Assembly (NCBI RefSeq): GCF_002237595.1
Contig: NZ_CP022529.1
Coordinates: forward strand, 1,550,001 to 1,614,000
Reading direction: 5' to 3'
From: Labrenzia sp. VG12
GTDB taxonomy: Bacteria > Pseudomonadota > Alphaproteobacteria > Rhizobiales > Stappiaceae
Length of the DNA stretch: 64,000 nucleotides
Below the pieces are notes generated by a model that was not told the DNA's origin, ran no database searches, and was given only the letters and a program-made list of their open reading frames with translations. The position numbers and the translations under genes were made by a program. Positions 36,405-45,879 of the stretch are shown in pieces (position 1 is the stretch's first letter; each line of letters starts with the position of its first letter).

Positions 36405-39071
36405 TCATTTTGGTTTGGTATTCTTGGGCAACCGGCAGGGTTTTGCGTCCTCATTGATGGCGCGCGAGCCTGTGAAGAGGTGACCGATCAGGTTGAGCGG
36501 TGTTGCCAGCACTTCTCCGACAGCGCGGCCAGGCCCTGCGTCATGGACAGTCAGTTTCGGAGCCTTCAATGTTCCACCAAGGTCAAAGGGCGATACGATT
36601 TCGACAAGCTGCTTGCGCTTGGCGCGGGGCACGAAGGACAGGTTGAGCGCCCCCGACCTGAAATTGACACTGCCTGCCCCGACCACCTGCACATTCGGCG
36701 TTTCCACGATCAGGGACTTACCGGAGGCGGACCCGTTCCTGAAATGCAGCGGCAGCACTGCGCAGACAAGTTTTGTGGTTCCGTCCGCATTTCCGGTGAC
36801 CAGCCAGGTGAAGACGCTGAGACCCGCAAGATCGAGCATTCTGTTGGGCAAGGTGCCGCCCCAGAGCGATGCCGTCAGGTTGCCGGAGAGCGACCTCAAG
36901 AACGCCGTCTCCGAGGACGCTGTGCCGCTGACATCGAAACTTGCATAGACCGTGCTGGAAATCGGCGATGACAGGCCGAGTTCGGTCATCAGGCTCTTCA
37001 GCGGAAACTTTTCCATGCGGCCATGGGCCGTGGCGACCTCGGGCGAACTGCCCAGGTCAACACCGAAGTCGCCCCGCACGGTGCCGCCCAGAAAGCTCAT
37101 CCGCAAGTCGCTCACTTTCAGATCATCTGTTTCATAAGTCACATGGCCGGTGAGGTTTCCGGCCTTCTTGCGACCCGCAACGATTTCCTTGACCGCAACC
37201 TCAAGGTCCGCCGTCAGCACCGATTGCAGTTCGTCTCGCAGCTCTGATGTGGTGTCGTCCGGTCCCAGCACCTCTCGTGTGAACTCCACAACCTTTGCAA
37301 CATCGGTCAGGTCCATTTTCGCAGACGAAATGCCACCGCCGAGCGCCAGCGAACGGGTGTCCGGTGGCGCCGAAAGGGTCAACGCGGCCTCGATCTCCGT
37401 TGCACCGGATGTCAAGGCCCCGTCAAGTCGAGCGCCTTCAGCCGAAACGGCAACACTTCCTAGGAAACCCATAGCGGAAAACGAGCCATTCGGGACACCA
37501 AGAGCTTCAAGCACATTCGCCGGATTTGGCATGGTCAGATCCGTTGAAAACCGAAGTTCGTCGATGACGCGAAACTCCGGAATGGCAAGCTGAAAGCTGA
37601 GCGTCAGAAGATCGCTCGCCTCGACGGCCCCTGTCAGCTCCTCCAGGCCGAAGGTCCCGGAGGCATTGTTGAGCGCAACATTGCCGGCGACAAAGCCCAG
37701 ATCAGGCACTGAGGTAGCCGGGCGCCCGAGAAGAAGGGCCGTTGGAAACCGGTAGCTGCCTTTCAGATCGAGGCCCGAAAAGGCAATCAGGTCGCTCATC
37801 TGACCGTGCAGCGTCATATAGGGGGCGTCCAGCGGACCATCCCGGATCACGAGGTCTTCCAGGCCCACGGAATTGTCCGGGTGTTTCACGACACGGCCGA
37901 CCGAAATCGGCCCGATCTGGTCAAAATCAAGCAGGACCGTATCCGTCCGGATCAGCACATCATCCACCGTCAACGCGGTCAGCGGCCCACTGACGCTGCC
38001 CTCAAGGGCTTCGATATTGACGGCGAAGCGATTGTCCGATGTCACGACGGGGGGAGACAGGATGGATTTGAAGTGCAAATCGACTTCAGGGGTCGTCAGG
38101 CTTCGGCTGACCGCCCCTGTGATCTTCACCCGGTCCCTGATCTCGTTTTCAAAATCCATCTCGATCCCGGAAAGGCTGAGTTGATCAAGGGGACCTGCAA
38201 AATCAGCAGTCAAGGTTCCCTGGCCGGCAAGGTCGCTTTCAAGACCAAGTGATGCCAGGAGGGTCTTGATCGATGCGGAACTGGACGCAAGTTGTCCGTC
38301 CAGACCAGCTATTTCCGAAGACGTGTCCACAGTCCCCGAGATCCTGCTTTCCAGACCAGGTATCGTCAGGGTCAGGTCGAAAGGACCGCGATAGGCCTCT
38401 TGTGCGATTTTTGAACTGGGAAAGCTGCCAGACACCTGAAAGGGCGTTCCATTAAAGCTGGCATCCAGAACCAGATCGACCTGTTTGGTTTCAGGATCGC
38501 CCAGCGACCGGAGCGTGTTGATCACCAGGGTCTCGTTCCAGCCATCTTCATCATCCACCAGGCTGACGGTGACATCACTCAGGTCAAAATTGTCCAGGAC
38601 GGCACTGTTGATGATCTGGGAGGGCAACCTGGCATAGGAAGGTGTCCCGGCAGAATCCGTGCGCATTGCCCCTGCCCGAAGGACGAGATCCGCGCCGCTC
38701 ATTTCGTAGTTGGATATGCTGGAGAAGTTTCCGGTCAGAAGGCCGTAGCCCACATCGAAACGGACCTTTTCGAACACCCTGGCCTTACCGCCCTCCGATC
38801 CGGTCGATCGCTCCACATAGGCGTCTTCGATCTGAACCTTGATCTGGTGTCCGAGTGTTATCCCGACCGGACCACGAACCTCGACCTGCCGTGACAGGAC
38901 CGTTCCGACGGCCTGTGCCGCAAGAGATTGTCTGAGCGACAGAAAAACACCTGAATAAAGGACGGCATAAAGAAACGAACCACCTGTCAGGCCAGCGACC
39001 GCACACACCAGGAGTGCAATCCGGAGCCTGTTCCAGTTACGGCGCGGTTTCTGCACTGGTGATCGGGGCAT
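36405..39071 (-). CDS. AsmA family protein
   Basis: This 888-residue envelope protein has a basic cytoplasmic tail, one anchor (LRIALLVCAVAGLTGGSFLYAVLYSG) and a long periplasmic beta-rich body. Regularly spaced blocks (VQIEDAYVERS, GLDLKGSYRFPTALL, LRMSFLGGTVRGDFGVDLG, SVNFRSGALNLSFVPRAKRK) fit the AsmA C-terminal repeat. AsmA-like proteins are linked to phospholipid transport between membranes. A second member is cut at the left window edge. It is followed by the MltF-like gene, and the adenylate cyclase gene is 112 nt upstream on the same strand. Confidence 0.85.
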   Translation of the reverse strand: MPRSPVQKPRRNWNRLRIALLVCAVAGLTGGSFLYAVLYSGVFLSLRQSLAAQAVGTVLSRQVEVRGPVGITLGHQIKVQIEDAYVERSTGSEGGKARVFEKVRFDVGYGLLTGNFSSISNYEMSGADLVLRAGAMRTDSAGTPSYARLPSQIINSAVLDNFDLSDVTVSLVDDEDGWNETLVINTLRSLGDPETKQVDLVLDASFNGTPFQVSGSFPSSKIAQEAYRGPFDLTLTIPGLESRISGTVDTSSEIAGLDGQLASSSASIKTLLASLGLESDLAGQGTLTADFAGPLDQLSLSGIEMDFENEIRDRVKITGAVSRSLTTPEVDLHFKSILSPPVVTSDNRFAVNIEALEGSVSGPLTALTVDDVLIRTDTVLLDFDQIGPISVGRVVKHPDNSVGLEDLVIRDGPLDAPYMTLHGQMSDLIAFSGLDLKGSYRFPTALLLGRPATSVPDLGFVAGNVALNNASGTFGLEELTGAVEASDLLTLSFQLAIPEFRVIDELRFSTDLTMPNPANVLEALGVPNGSFSAMGFLGSVAVSAEGARLDGALTSGATEIEAALTLSAPPDTRSLALGGGISSAKMDLTDVAKVVEFTREVLGPDDTTSELRDELQSVLTADLEVAVKEIVAGRKKAGNLTGHVTYETDDLKVSDLRMSFLGGTVRGDFGVDLGSSPEVATAHGRMEKFPLKSLMTELGLSSPISSTVYASFDVSGTASSETAFLRSLSGNLTASLWGGTLPNRMLDLAGLSVFTWLVTGNADGTTKLVCAVLPLHFRNGSASGKSLIVETPNVQVVGAGSVNFRSGALNLSFVPRAKRKQLVEIVSPFDLGGTLKAPKLTVHDAGPGRAVGEVLATPLNLIGHLFTGSRAINEDAKPCRLPKNTKPK

Positions 39072-39183
39072 GGATCGATCCCTTTGCCTGTGGGAGCTGA
39101 CAGGATCATAACCTCAAGCCGGCCCGATCCACCAAGGCAAAGTCTCAGACAATATCCCGAACGGGTTGAATAGCGGCAGTCAG

Positions 39184-40518
39184 CTACAGTCGATAGACGT
39201 CTATTTCCTGGCTTCGACCACGCAGCTTGATCTGACCGACATGTCCCAGGACAGACAACACGGCCTTGTTTTCCCGTTCGTTTTCGGCTGCCGCTGCCGC
39301 AATTAGCGCCGAGCTTGCAAGCAGGCGGCATCCTACCTTCCGAGTCGCGCCTTCCAGTCGGCTTGCCACGTTCACCGTATCGCCCAGAACCGAGAATTCC
39401 AGCCGGGTCTTGCTGCCGACATTGCCGACAACAACCGGTCCATAATGCGCACCGATTGCAAGATCCAGATCTCTGGCCTGCTCCGGGGCGTCAGTCTTTT
39501 TCCAGCGCTCGAAGGCTTTTACCATCTCGGTGATTGCAGCCAGAGCGTTGGAGGCATCCCGGCCGGACGGCTCCGGTGTACCGAAGGTCGCCATGAGGCC
39601 ATCGCCGATAAACTTGTCCAGGGTACCATTGTGACGGAAGACGATATCGGCCAGAAGCCCGTGAACGTCGCGCAGCAGCTCGATGGTCTCCCCTGGAGAG
39701 TGCTTCTCCGACCAGGTCGTAAAGGCCACCAGATCGGCAAAGACAACTGCGGCGTTCTGTTCGCTCGGCCGGGAGAACGGATCGGTCCTTTCTGCCAGCA
39801 TCTGTGCCGTTTTTCGCGGAAAATATCGCGCAAGATTTTCTCGTTCGCGCGCCAGTGTTGCCTGGCGCTGTGCGATCCTTCTCGATCGCCGCACAGCCAG
39901 CGCCAGAAGACAGGCGACAATCAGGAGAACGGCAATTTCCTGGGCCCGTTCGCCCAGATCGATGAAGGTCGGCTCGGACACCAGTGCCATCGCGGTGTCG
40001 AATGTATATTCGCCGCTGTGCTGATAGATCGTATCCGGCAGGTTGAACAGCCAGCCGACGCCAACAGCCCAGCAGATCGCGCCGGAGAGACCGCCCCACA
40101 GGACAAGTTTGGGCTGGTAGACATAGGCAAGCCCAGCCAGCAACACGAAGAAATAGATGAAGGAGCCGTAGCGCAACGAGAACTGCGGAGCATAGTCGAA
40201 TGGCACAAGCGGGTTCGGATAGACCAGGGTGAAGCTGAGCAACGCAAAATCGGCAAAGACAAACAGGTACTGATGCCAGGGACGGCCCCAATCGGATCTG
40301 GCCACATGCCAGGCCGTCCAGCCCAGTCCCACGAAAGTCAGCAGAAGCAGATAGGTGAAAAGAGGTGCCGGCCAGGGCGAAAGAACCGTCACGAGCAAGG
40401 CAATGAAGGCCAGCGCGATCGTGCGTCCGATCATGGCGGTTTTCTGAGCCGCGAGTTCTTCCGACCTCAGCGAATGCAGGTTGTCCACCAGATCGGTTTC
40501 TGCTTTGTCGCCCGCCAC
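39184..40518 (-). CDS. Membrane-bound class III adenylate/guanylate cyclase
   Basis: This 444-residue cyclase has an N-terminal membrane sensor of about six helices (residues 30-210) and a C-terminal catalytic domain (about 255-444). Metal-binding aspartates are Asp262 (VFADLVAFT) and Asp306 (KFIGDGLMA). Lys302 precedes the second. The nucleotide-selecting loop VLGDTVNVASRLE has Asp380, with Asn383 and Arg387 for transition-state contacts. An Asp at 380 favours ATP, so cAMP is the likely product. The sensor ligand is unknown. The start is a GTG at 40518. Confidence 0.9.
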   Translation of the reverse strand: MAGDKAETDLVDNLHSLRSEELAAQKTAMIGRTIALAFIALLVTVLSPWPAPLFTYLLLLTFVGLGWTAWHVARSDWGRPWHQYLFVFADFALLSFTLVYPNPLVPFDYAPQFSLRYGSFIYFFVLLAGLAYVYQPKLVLWGGLSGAICWAVGVGWLFNLPDTIYQHSGEYTFDTAMALVSEPTFIDLGERAQEIAVLLIVACLLALAVRRSRRIAQRQATLARERENLARYFPRKTAQMLAERTDPFSRPSEQNAAVVFADLVAFTTWSEKHSPGETIELLRDVHGLLADIVFRHNGTLDKFIGDGLMATFGTPEPSGRDASNALAAITEMVKAFERWKKTDAPEQARDLDLAIGAHYGPVVVGNVGSKTRLEFSVLGDTVNVASRLEGATRKVGCRLLASSALIAAAAAENERENKAVLSVLGHVGQIKLRGRSQEIDVYRL

Positions 40519-40703
40519 TTGCGCATCCCGCCTCTGCCCCGTTGGCGCGCACTATAGGCCAAACGATGCGGGATTGTCGTGCCACCTTGGTATGACGATC
40601 CCCGCAAAGACTTTGACCCGCGGTGGAACGAGGCTTAAACGGTCAGACGTTTCCTGTTCGGCCTTGCCCGATTGGCCTTCCTTCTGGAGAGAGCGACACA
40701 TTC

Positions 40704-41270
40704 ATGATTTTTGCTCTCACCATCGCCCTCAGCTATGTGCTCACGAACATCGACGGCCTGTTCGCCTTTTTTGCCATCGCGGTCTCGGGCAGACACAGGC
40801 AGGCAATTGCCGGTTTTCTGGCCGCACAGGCCATCGTCACCGGGGGCGCCTATGCAACAGGCGCCGGGGTCACCTTCTTCAGCCCCCACCTCATCGGTTA
40901 TCTCGGTGTCGTGCCGCTCGGCCTTGGCCTATGGGAGTTGCGAAAAACCTATCGCGCTCAGGAAGCCGATGTCGTTTTAACCGGCGAAGGTCACTCGGTC
41001 TTGAGCAGCATGACGCTGTTTCTGGCGCTGAGCACCGACACATTTGTGCTGATGGCGGCGTTTATTGCAGATTCCAGCCCCGGCTATGACCGGTTCATTC
41101 TTGTCGGGGCGTTGATCGCGGTCGCCAGCCTGTTGCTGGCAGGCACTCTGCTGGCGGCAAGTCTCAAGGACAACCGGACCGTTCAGCGCTTCTTCGAGCG
41201 ATTGTCCCCTTTCGTGATGATCGCGGCCGGCATCTATATCCTGCTGGACACGGCAACCGATCAGCTCTGA
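40704..41270 (+). CDS. Cadmium resistance transporter-like (CadD family) membrane protein
   Basis: This 188-residue protein has about five to six transmembrane helices. The start (MIFALTIALSYVLTNIDGLFAFFAIAVS) with an internal TNIDGL motif and the later ALSTDTFVLMAAFIAD segment fit the CadD/LysE-like group, where a repeated N/T-x-D motif sits in the membrane. Substrates may be divalent metals, but a non-metal solute is possible. ATG 40704 follows GGAGAGAG. Its stop lies only 7 nt from the end of the convergent lipid-type operon. Confidence 0.72.
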   Translation: MIFALTIALSYVLTNIDGLFAFFAIAVSGRHRQAIAGFLAAQAIVTGGAYATGAGVTFFSPHLIGYLGVVPLGLGLWELRKTYRAQEADVVLTGEGHSVLSSMTLFLALSTDTFVLMAAFIADSSPGYDRFILVGALIAVASLLLAGTLLAASLKDNRTVQRFFERLSPFVMIAAGIYILLDTATDQL

Positions 41271-41277
41271 GCAGCCG

Positions 41278-42699
41278 CTATCCCCGCTGATCAAGCAAGG
41301 TTCGGAGATCCGGCTTGGACCGGTGACGTCGGTCCATCGGGATCTCATCGACAACACTGATCTCGAAACGGCCGATCGATCCGGCGCGACTTTGCCAGTC
41401 AGGCAAATGGCTTGCGTCTCCGCAGAGGAACAGGACCGGCTCACCAGCATCGTCGACCGCAAAGGCGGCGCCGGTAACGCTGGGCCAGAGCCGCGCGGCG
41501 GTTTCAACGGAAAAGGCAAAAAGACCGTCCTTGGCTGCCCCGTGCCGGCCAAGCAGCCAGAGACGGCCGTCTTCATCAAGCCGGCCGGCATCGCCGGTTC
41601 GGTGCCAGATGGTGTCGCCGTCGGCAACCTTGGTGTCCCGGTCCTGTGAAGGGTCAAGATACCCGCGGTTGACATGCGGCCCGGCCACCTGGATCTCGTC
41701 GTCGACAAAGCGCAGCCGCACCTCGGGCACCGGCACGCCGACCGGCAGCCCCCTGCCGGCAGCTGCAGCGTCCCAGTCGGCGTCAGTCAGCTCCTCCAGA
41801 TGGGCATGAGAAATCGGTTCTGCCTCCGTGGAGCCATAGACATTGGTCAGGCCAATGCCCCTGTGGGCTGCCAGAAAGGCGCGTGCCACATCCGGATAGA
41901 GCGGCCCGCCACCGGTCATCACACGGCTGACGCTGCTTGGCAGGGTGCTGCCGACCAGCCGCGAGACGACCACCGGCGGAACGAGCAGGCGCGTTGCCCC
42001 GGTCGTCTCGGCGAGCTCTTTCAGCCTCTCCGGTGGCATCCGGTCATGCCGGCGCAGGTTCCAGTTCGGCATGACCGCCGTTGATCCATGGCCGATGCAG
42101 GTCAGGACGAAGGCGGGAAAGGCAACGATATCGATTTCCGGCCCGTGATCCGAACCGATCAGCGAGGCCAATGCCAGATGCTGCGCACGCATCAGACCAT
42201 GCGTGCGTTCGATGGCTTTCGGTTTTCTGGTACTGCCGCTGGTGAAGGAGATCAGTGCCGGATCGTCTGGCTTGAGAGGAAGACACTGGCCCTCATCCCC
42301 GTGGCCGATCGCGCCTGCCGAAAGGCGGGTCGAAATGGACCGGGTTTCGGGAAAGAACCAGGCCAGACACCCGATCGGCCAGGACGCCAGCAGTGCCTTC
42401 GGCCGCGTGACCTTTGCCGCGTGCCGAAATCCGGCGAGGCCCATGGCGGGTTCGGGAAAGACGACAACGGCTCCAAGCCGCCAGAGCGCGGCAAGTCCCG
42501 CATAGAGCCCGATCCCGGGAAAGGTTCCGATCAGCACCCGGTCGCCCTTGCCAATGCCCTTGGCGGCAAAGGCAGCCGCAAGATCCGCGGACCGTTTGGC
42601 CAGCGCCGCATAGCTGATCGACCTGCCTTTCCTGTCGATGATCGCCGTCTGCTGCGGGCGGCGCTCTGCCTCTGACAGGAAATTCTCAATCAGGTTCAA
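41278..42699 (-). CDS. AMP-dependent acyl-CoA synthetase/ligase (last gene of the HMG-CoA reductase operon)
   Basis: This 473-residue ANL-superfamily enzyme activates a carboxylate with ATP. The P-loop-like A3 motif is ISFTSGSTRKPKAIERTHG, with adenine-loop NVYGSTEAEP and HRTGDAGRLDEDGRLWLLGR as A7/A8. The end PMDRRHRSKPD places a lysine at the usual catalytic spot and recalls the RHNxK tail of OleC-type ligases. It is slightly short, so the C-terminal subdomain is compact. It overlaps the GNAT-like gene by 4 nt (ATGA). The substrate may be mevalonate-derived or a fatty acid; this is inference. Confidence 0.85.
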   Translation of the reverse strand: MNLIENFLSEAERRPQQTAIIDRKGRSISYAALAKRSADLAAAFAAKGIGKGDRVLIGTFPGIGLYAGLAALWRLGAVVVFPEPAMGLAGFRHAAKVTRPKALLASWPIGCLAWFFPETRSISTRLSAGAIGHGDEGQCLPLKPDDPALISFTSGSTRKPKAIERTHGLMRAQHLALASLIGSDHGPEIDIVAFPAFVLTCIGHGSTAVMPNWNLRRHDRMPPERLKELAETTGATRLLVPPVVVSRLVGSTLPSSVSRVMTGGGPLYPDVARAFLAAHRGIGLTNVYGSTEAEPISHAHLEELTDADWDAAAAGRGLPVGVPVPEVRLRFVDDEIQVAGPHVNRGYLDPSQDRDTKVADGDTIWHRTGDAGRLDEDGRLWLLGRHGAAKDGLFAFSVETAARLWPSVTGAAFAVDDAGEPVLFLCGDASHLPDWQSRAGSIGRFEISVVDEIPMDRRHRSKPDLRTLLDQRG

Positions 42700-43493
42700 A
42701 GCACGCGCCCCATCAGGGCATAGCGCCGAAACACCTTGCCACCGAATTTCCGGCTCTGGGCTTCGGAGGCAATACCGGACCGCATCAGCGCATGCACCAC
42801 TTCCCGGTAGCCGAGTTCCCCTGCAAGGTCATGGACCCTGTCGGCCATCACCCGTCCGGCACCCGGCACGGAGCCGACATATGTCTTCAGCACAACCGCC
42901 CCCCGGCGCATGGGATCCGGAAAGGCCAGGGTCAGGCCGCGCACCACGCCGCCCTCATCAAACGCCTGCAGGATAAAACGCGGGTCGGCATGCGCCAGCA
43001 GCGCTGCATAGCGCTCCACGAAGAGAGCTTCGGGCACGGGTGTGAAAAAGGGCGTTTTCTGAAACCCTTCCATGACCATCGCGTATGCTCTCCCAAGGAG
43101 TGCCTCTCCGTCCTGACCGTCCCAACTGCTCACTGTCAGACCGGGAACCGCTCCGGCAAAGCCGCGCGATCCGGGGGCCGCGCTTGCGGAGACATGCAGT
43201 TCCGCAACATCGAACCCGGCCTGTTCATAGGCTGGCAGATCATGCGGGCCGCCATCCGGCTCCATCAGAAATCCGGGACTGTCATCGGACCAGACCGGCA
43301 GGCGGTACTTGCCCCAGGTGGAACCATCCATCGGTCCGACCACCGCCTCGTATCCATCGGCCTTCAAGGCGGCGCAGGTCTCGGCGAGAAAAGCGGCGCC
43401 GCTGGCCAAATCCTCAAAGGCGCCACATCCGATCGCCGCTGTCCGGCGCCCGTTCCAGGAAGGCACGTCACGATAAACAGTCGGCAGTTTCAT
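42696..43493 (-). CDS. GNAT-like acyltransferase family protein
   Basis: This 265-residue protein looks like an N-acyltransferase of the GNAT superfamily. A poorly conserved N-terminal half (WNGRRTAAIGCGAFED) precedes GVVRGLTLAFPDPMRRGAVVLKTYVGSVPG and VHALMRSGIASEAQSRKF, ending with GGKVFRRYALMGRVL, a typical GNAT C-terminal strand-helix-strand. A classic Q/RxxGxG acetyl-CoA loop is not evident, so the donor may be a longer acyl-CoA. It overlaps both neighbours by 4 nt, and the ligase that follows could supply its acyl donor. Confidence 0.6.
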   Translation of the reverse strand: MKLPTVYRDVPSWNGRRTAAIGCGAFEDLASGAAFLAETCAALKADGYEAVVGPMDGSTWGKYRLPVWSDDSPGFLMEPDGGPHDLPAYEQAGFDVAELHVSASAAPGSRGFAGAVPGLTVSSWDGQDGEALLGRAYAMVMEGFQKTPFFTPVPEALFVERYAALLAHADPRFILQAFDEGGVVRGLTLAFPDPMRRGAVVLKTYVGSVPGAGRVMADRVHDLAGELGYREVVHALMRSGIASEAQSRKFGGKVFRRYALMGRVL

Positions 43494-44791
43494 TGCAGCA
43501 CCTCGTATAGGTAGACGGGAACAAGCAGGACCAGGGCAGTAACGGCGAGCCGCAGGCCCGGATTGCGTGTGCTCCAGTGTTTTGGCCGCAGAACTTCTGT
43601 CAGCACTGTTACCGAGGTCACAAAAACCACGAAACCGATCAAGGGAGCCGCCGGCACCCAGCCCATATACTGGATCATGCCAGGAAGCAGCAGCCAGTAG
43701 ACGAGACAGACAGCTGCTGCGGCAGCAATCCCGCCCACGATCCGGTAGTTCGTTTCACGCAGCGCGTAGCCTGTATAGCCCGCGCCGATGGCGGCAAAGG
43801 ACGCGGCATAAAAGGCAATCGCGTTCACACCCAGGACATTGCCGGTGATCAGCCAGGCAACTCCGGTAAGCACGAGTGTGGCCACGAAGTCCAGGATCAT
43901 TTCCGTGTCGTCACCGGAAGGTCTCGCGAGCAGTGCCGCAAAAAATGCCAGAACGGGCATCACCGCGTTGATCGGCTGCACGACGATCACGGTCAGGAAC
44001 AGGGCGACCGCGGCTGACCGGGCCGCATGCGGGGTCATGCCAAAGCGCGGTGCCGCGACTTCGGCGGCCAGCAAAAACAACAGCCAGCCGACGGTCACCG
44101 CCGCCAGGATCAACGGCGGCGAATTCGCCCAGGTGAACAACAGCACGTAGATGCCAACCGGCACAAACAGATTGTCGAGCCCCCGCCAGCTGGCCGCTTC
44201 CACATAGGTGGCAAAGGCCCCAACCAGCGTTGCCAGCAACAGCACATTCTGCCGGGGGATTTCCGTTTCCAGGAGGAGAATGATTACACAGGTGATCCAG
44301 GTGACCACGAAGAAGGTCGCGCTGCCTTCCACGCTCTTGATCCGGTCGTCTCCACCGAAGCGAAGCTTGCCATATTCGGTTCCGATCAAGGCGGCGGCGG
44401 CGTCGGACAGCGTCAGGACCGCGATGGGAAGCGTGTAGAGCGCCGGATTGCCGGGTGTCAGGACAAACAGCAGCGAAACCGCGACCAGAAACAGGAAGTC
44501 ACCCCAGGAACGGCGCTGCACCGAATGAAGCGATGCCCCGATGCCGTCCGAGGCAATGCCGGGAATGCGCAACACCAGCAGGGCCGCCGCCGCCAGAACC
44601 GCAAATATCAGAAACCCGTCACGGGTAAGCAGCAGCGGCAGCGTCATGGCATGAATGCCGACGCCCACATGCACGGCCTTGCGCTGGCTCTCCGCACTTA
44701 GCAAGAACCGGTCTGCGATCCTGCGAATGGCCCACGCCAGGGCGAACAGCGCAATAACCGATGCAACAGCGATGACGGACTGGGCAATCAA
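43490..44791 (-). CDS. Phytol/dolichol kinase-like membrane protein with extra C-terminal membrane domain
   Basis: This 433-residue polytopic protein has about a dozen hydrophobic segments. The N-terminal half resembles CTP-dependent polyprenol kinases (SEC59/VTE5 family): RKAVHVGVG, then LTLSDAAAALIGTEYGK and KSVEGSATFF, the conserved cytidine-nucleotide motif. The C-terminal half (about residues 215-433) is a second membrane domain I cannot assign. It may phosphorylate an isoprenoid alcohol. The 4-nt overlaps on both sides show translational coupling with the aminocarboxypropyltransferase-like and GNAT-like genes. Confidence 0.72.
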   Translation of the reverse strand: MIAQSVIAVASVIALFALAWAIRRIADRFLLSAESQRKAVHVGVGIHAMTLPLLLTRDGFLIFAVLAAAALLVLRIPGIASDGIGASLHSVQRRSWGDFLFLVAVSLLFVLTPGNPALYTLPIAVLTLSDAAAALIGTEYGKLRFGGDDRIKSVEGSATFFVVTWITCVIILLLETEIPRQNVLLLATLVGAFATYVEAASWRGLDNLFVPVGIYVLLFTWANSPPLILAAVTVGWLLFLLAAEVAAPRFGMTPHAARSAAVALFLTVIVVQPINAVMPVLAFFAALLARPSGDDTEMILDFVATLVLTGVAWLITGNVLGVNAIAFYAASFAAIGAGYTGYALRETNYRIVGGIAAAAAVCLVYWLLLPGMIQYMGWVPAAPLIGFVVFVTSVTVLTEVLRPKHWSTRNPGLRLAVTALVLLVPVYLYEVLQ

Positions 44792-45879
44792 CCAGACGCC
44801 TCCTCAATCACCAGGTCGGCGTAGAAGAAGGCCTTGTCCAGTCGCTTCATGCGGTCCTCGAACTCAGCCAAACGCTGCACGCGGTCTTTAAATTGCGCGG
44901 GCGCCGAACGCGGCGCCATCATGTTCCAGTAAACCAGGCGCCCCCCCGGCGAGGCACGGTCCAGCAAACGGCCATAGACCCTCGCCGTTTCGTCGAGGGA
45001 CATGTATTCGAAGATGTCCGAGAGGTTGAACCCGTCAAACCGCCCCTCGCCGGCCTGATCCACAGGCCCTTGGACCAGCGTCAGGCGGTCCAGCCGTTCG
45101 GCAATGACAGCGTGATTTTCCGAGCGCCAGGCCGTCGGCAGCGCCGTGTCATTGGTGCCGGTCAGGATCGAGCGCATGTAAGGGTTCTGGCTCGGGTCCT
45201 GGTCGACGGCCGCAAACCGCACCTTGCGCCGGACATGCGCCCCGGCACTGCCGTCAACATGATCGAAAAAGGCCGGATCCCGCCCGAGCCAGCCCATGAC
45301 CGTCCTTGAAAAGAACAGGCTGGTCGCAAGCCGCCAGCGGCGGTTGTTCCAACGCTCCTCAAAGAAACGAATTCGGTCCTCATGGGCTCGTTTCTCGAAC
45401 ACGCTCTCGATTGTCGACCTGGAATGGATCAAGGGCAGAATGTATCGGCGGAACAGGCGGAAGTAGTTTTCGAACTTGCCGACATTGCCGGCTCCGCAGT
45501 CAACAACCGCCTGCCTCTGCGCCTGCCAGAAGGACACCGTCTCCGGATCACAGCCCTTCAGCACCTGGTCGAGCAGTTCACCTCTGTTTTCCGCCGGTCT
45601 TGCGCCAAAAAGATCCAGAAAGGCGTCATGCGACAGAGATCGGTAAGCTGCGATCCTCAGACGCAGGCAGGCCAGTTGCGCAGGCGAAAGATCAGCCGCA
45701 ACCACCTCACTCGGGTCGAGCAGCAGAAGCGCGATGGCGTTGTCACCGGCGGCGCAGATCGACAGGAACCGCTGTCCGGGCTCGTTTCGGAAAGCGCCGA
45801 TGAGCACATCGGCGTCCTCCCAGGCCCGGGCATATCGGATGGCCTCAAAACTGGCACGCTGATCGATCGGTTCGTTCAT
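44788..45879 (-). CDS. DUF3419 (BtaA-like) S-adenosylmethionine 3-amino-3-carboxypropyl transferase
   Basis: This 363-residue protein fits the DUF3419/BtaA family, which transfers the 3-amino-3-carboxypropyl group of SAM to a hydroxyl to make homoserine-ether lipids. It shows RYARAWEDADVL, SICAAGDNAIALLL with VVAADLSPAQLACLRLR for SAM binding, and FDGFNLSDIFEYMSLDE. In betaine-lipid synthesis BtaA works with the N-methyltransferase BtaB; none is encoded here. The product may therefore keep a free amine, or be N-acylated by the GNAT-like protein. The 4-nt ATGA overlaps on both sides support coupling. Confidence 0.82.
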   Translation of the reverse strand: MNEPIDQRASFEAIRYARAWEDADVLIGAFRNEPGQRFLSICAAGDNAIALLLLDPSEVVAADLSPAQLACLRLRIAAYRSLSHDAFLDLFGARPAENRGELLDQVLKGCDPETVSFWQAQRQAVVDCGAGNVGKFENYFRLFRRYILPLIHSRSTIESVFEKRAHEDRIRFFEERWNNRRWRLATSLFFSRTVMGWLGRDPAFFDHVDGSAGAHVRRKVRFAAVDQDPSQNPYMRSILTGTNDTALPTAWRSENHAVIAERLDRLTLVQGPVDQAGEGRFDGFNLSDIFEYMSLDETARVYGRLLDRASPGGRLVYWNMMAPRSAPAQFKDRVQRLAEFEDRMKRLDKAFFYADLVIEEASG

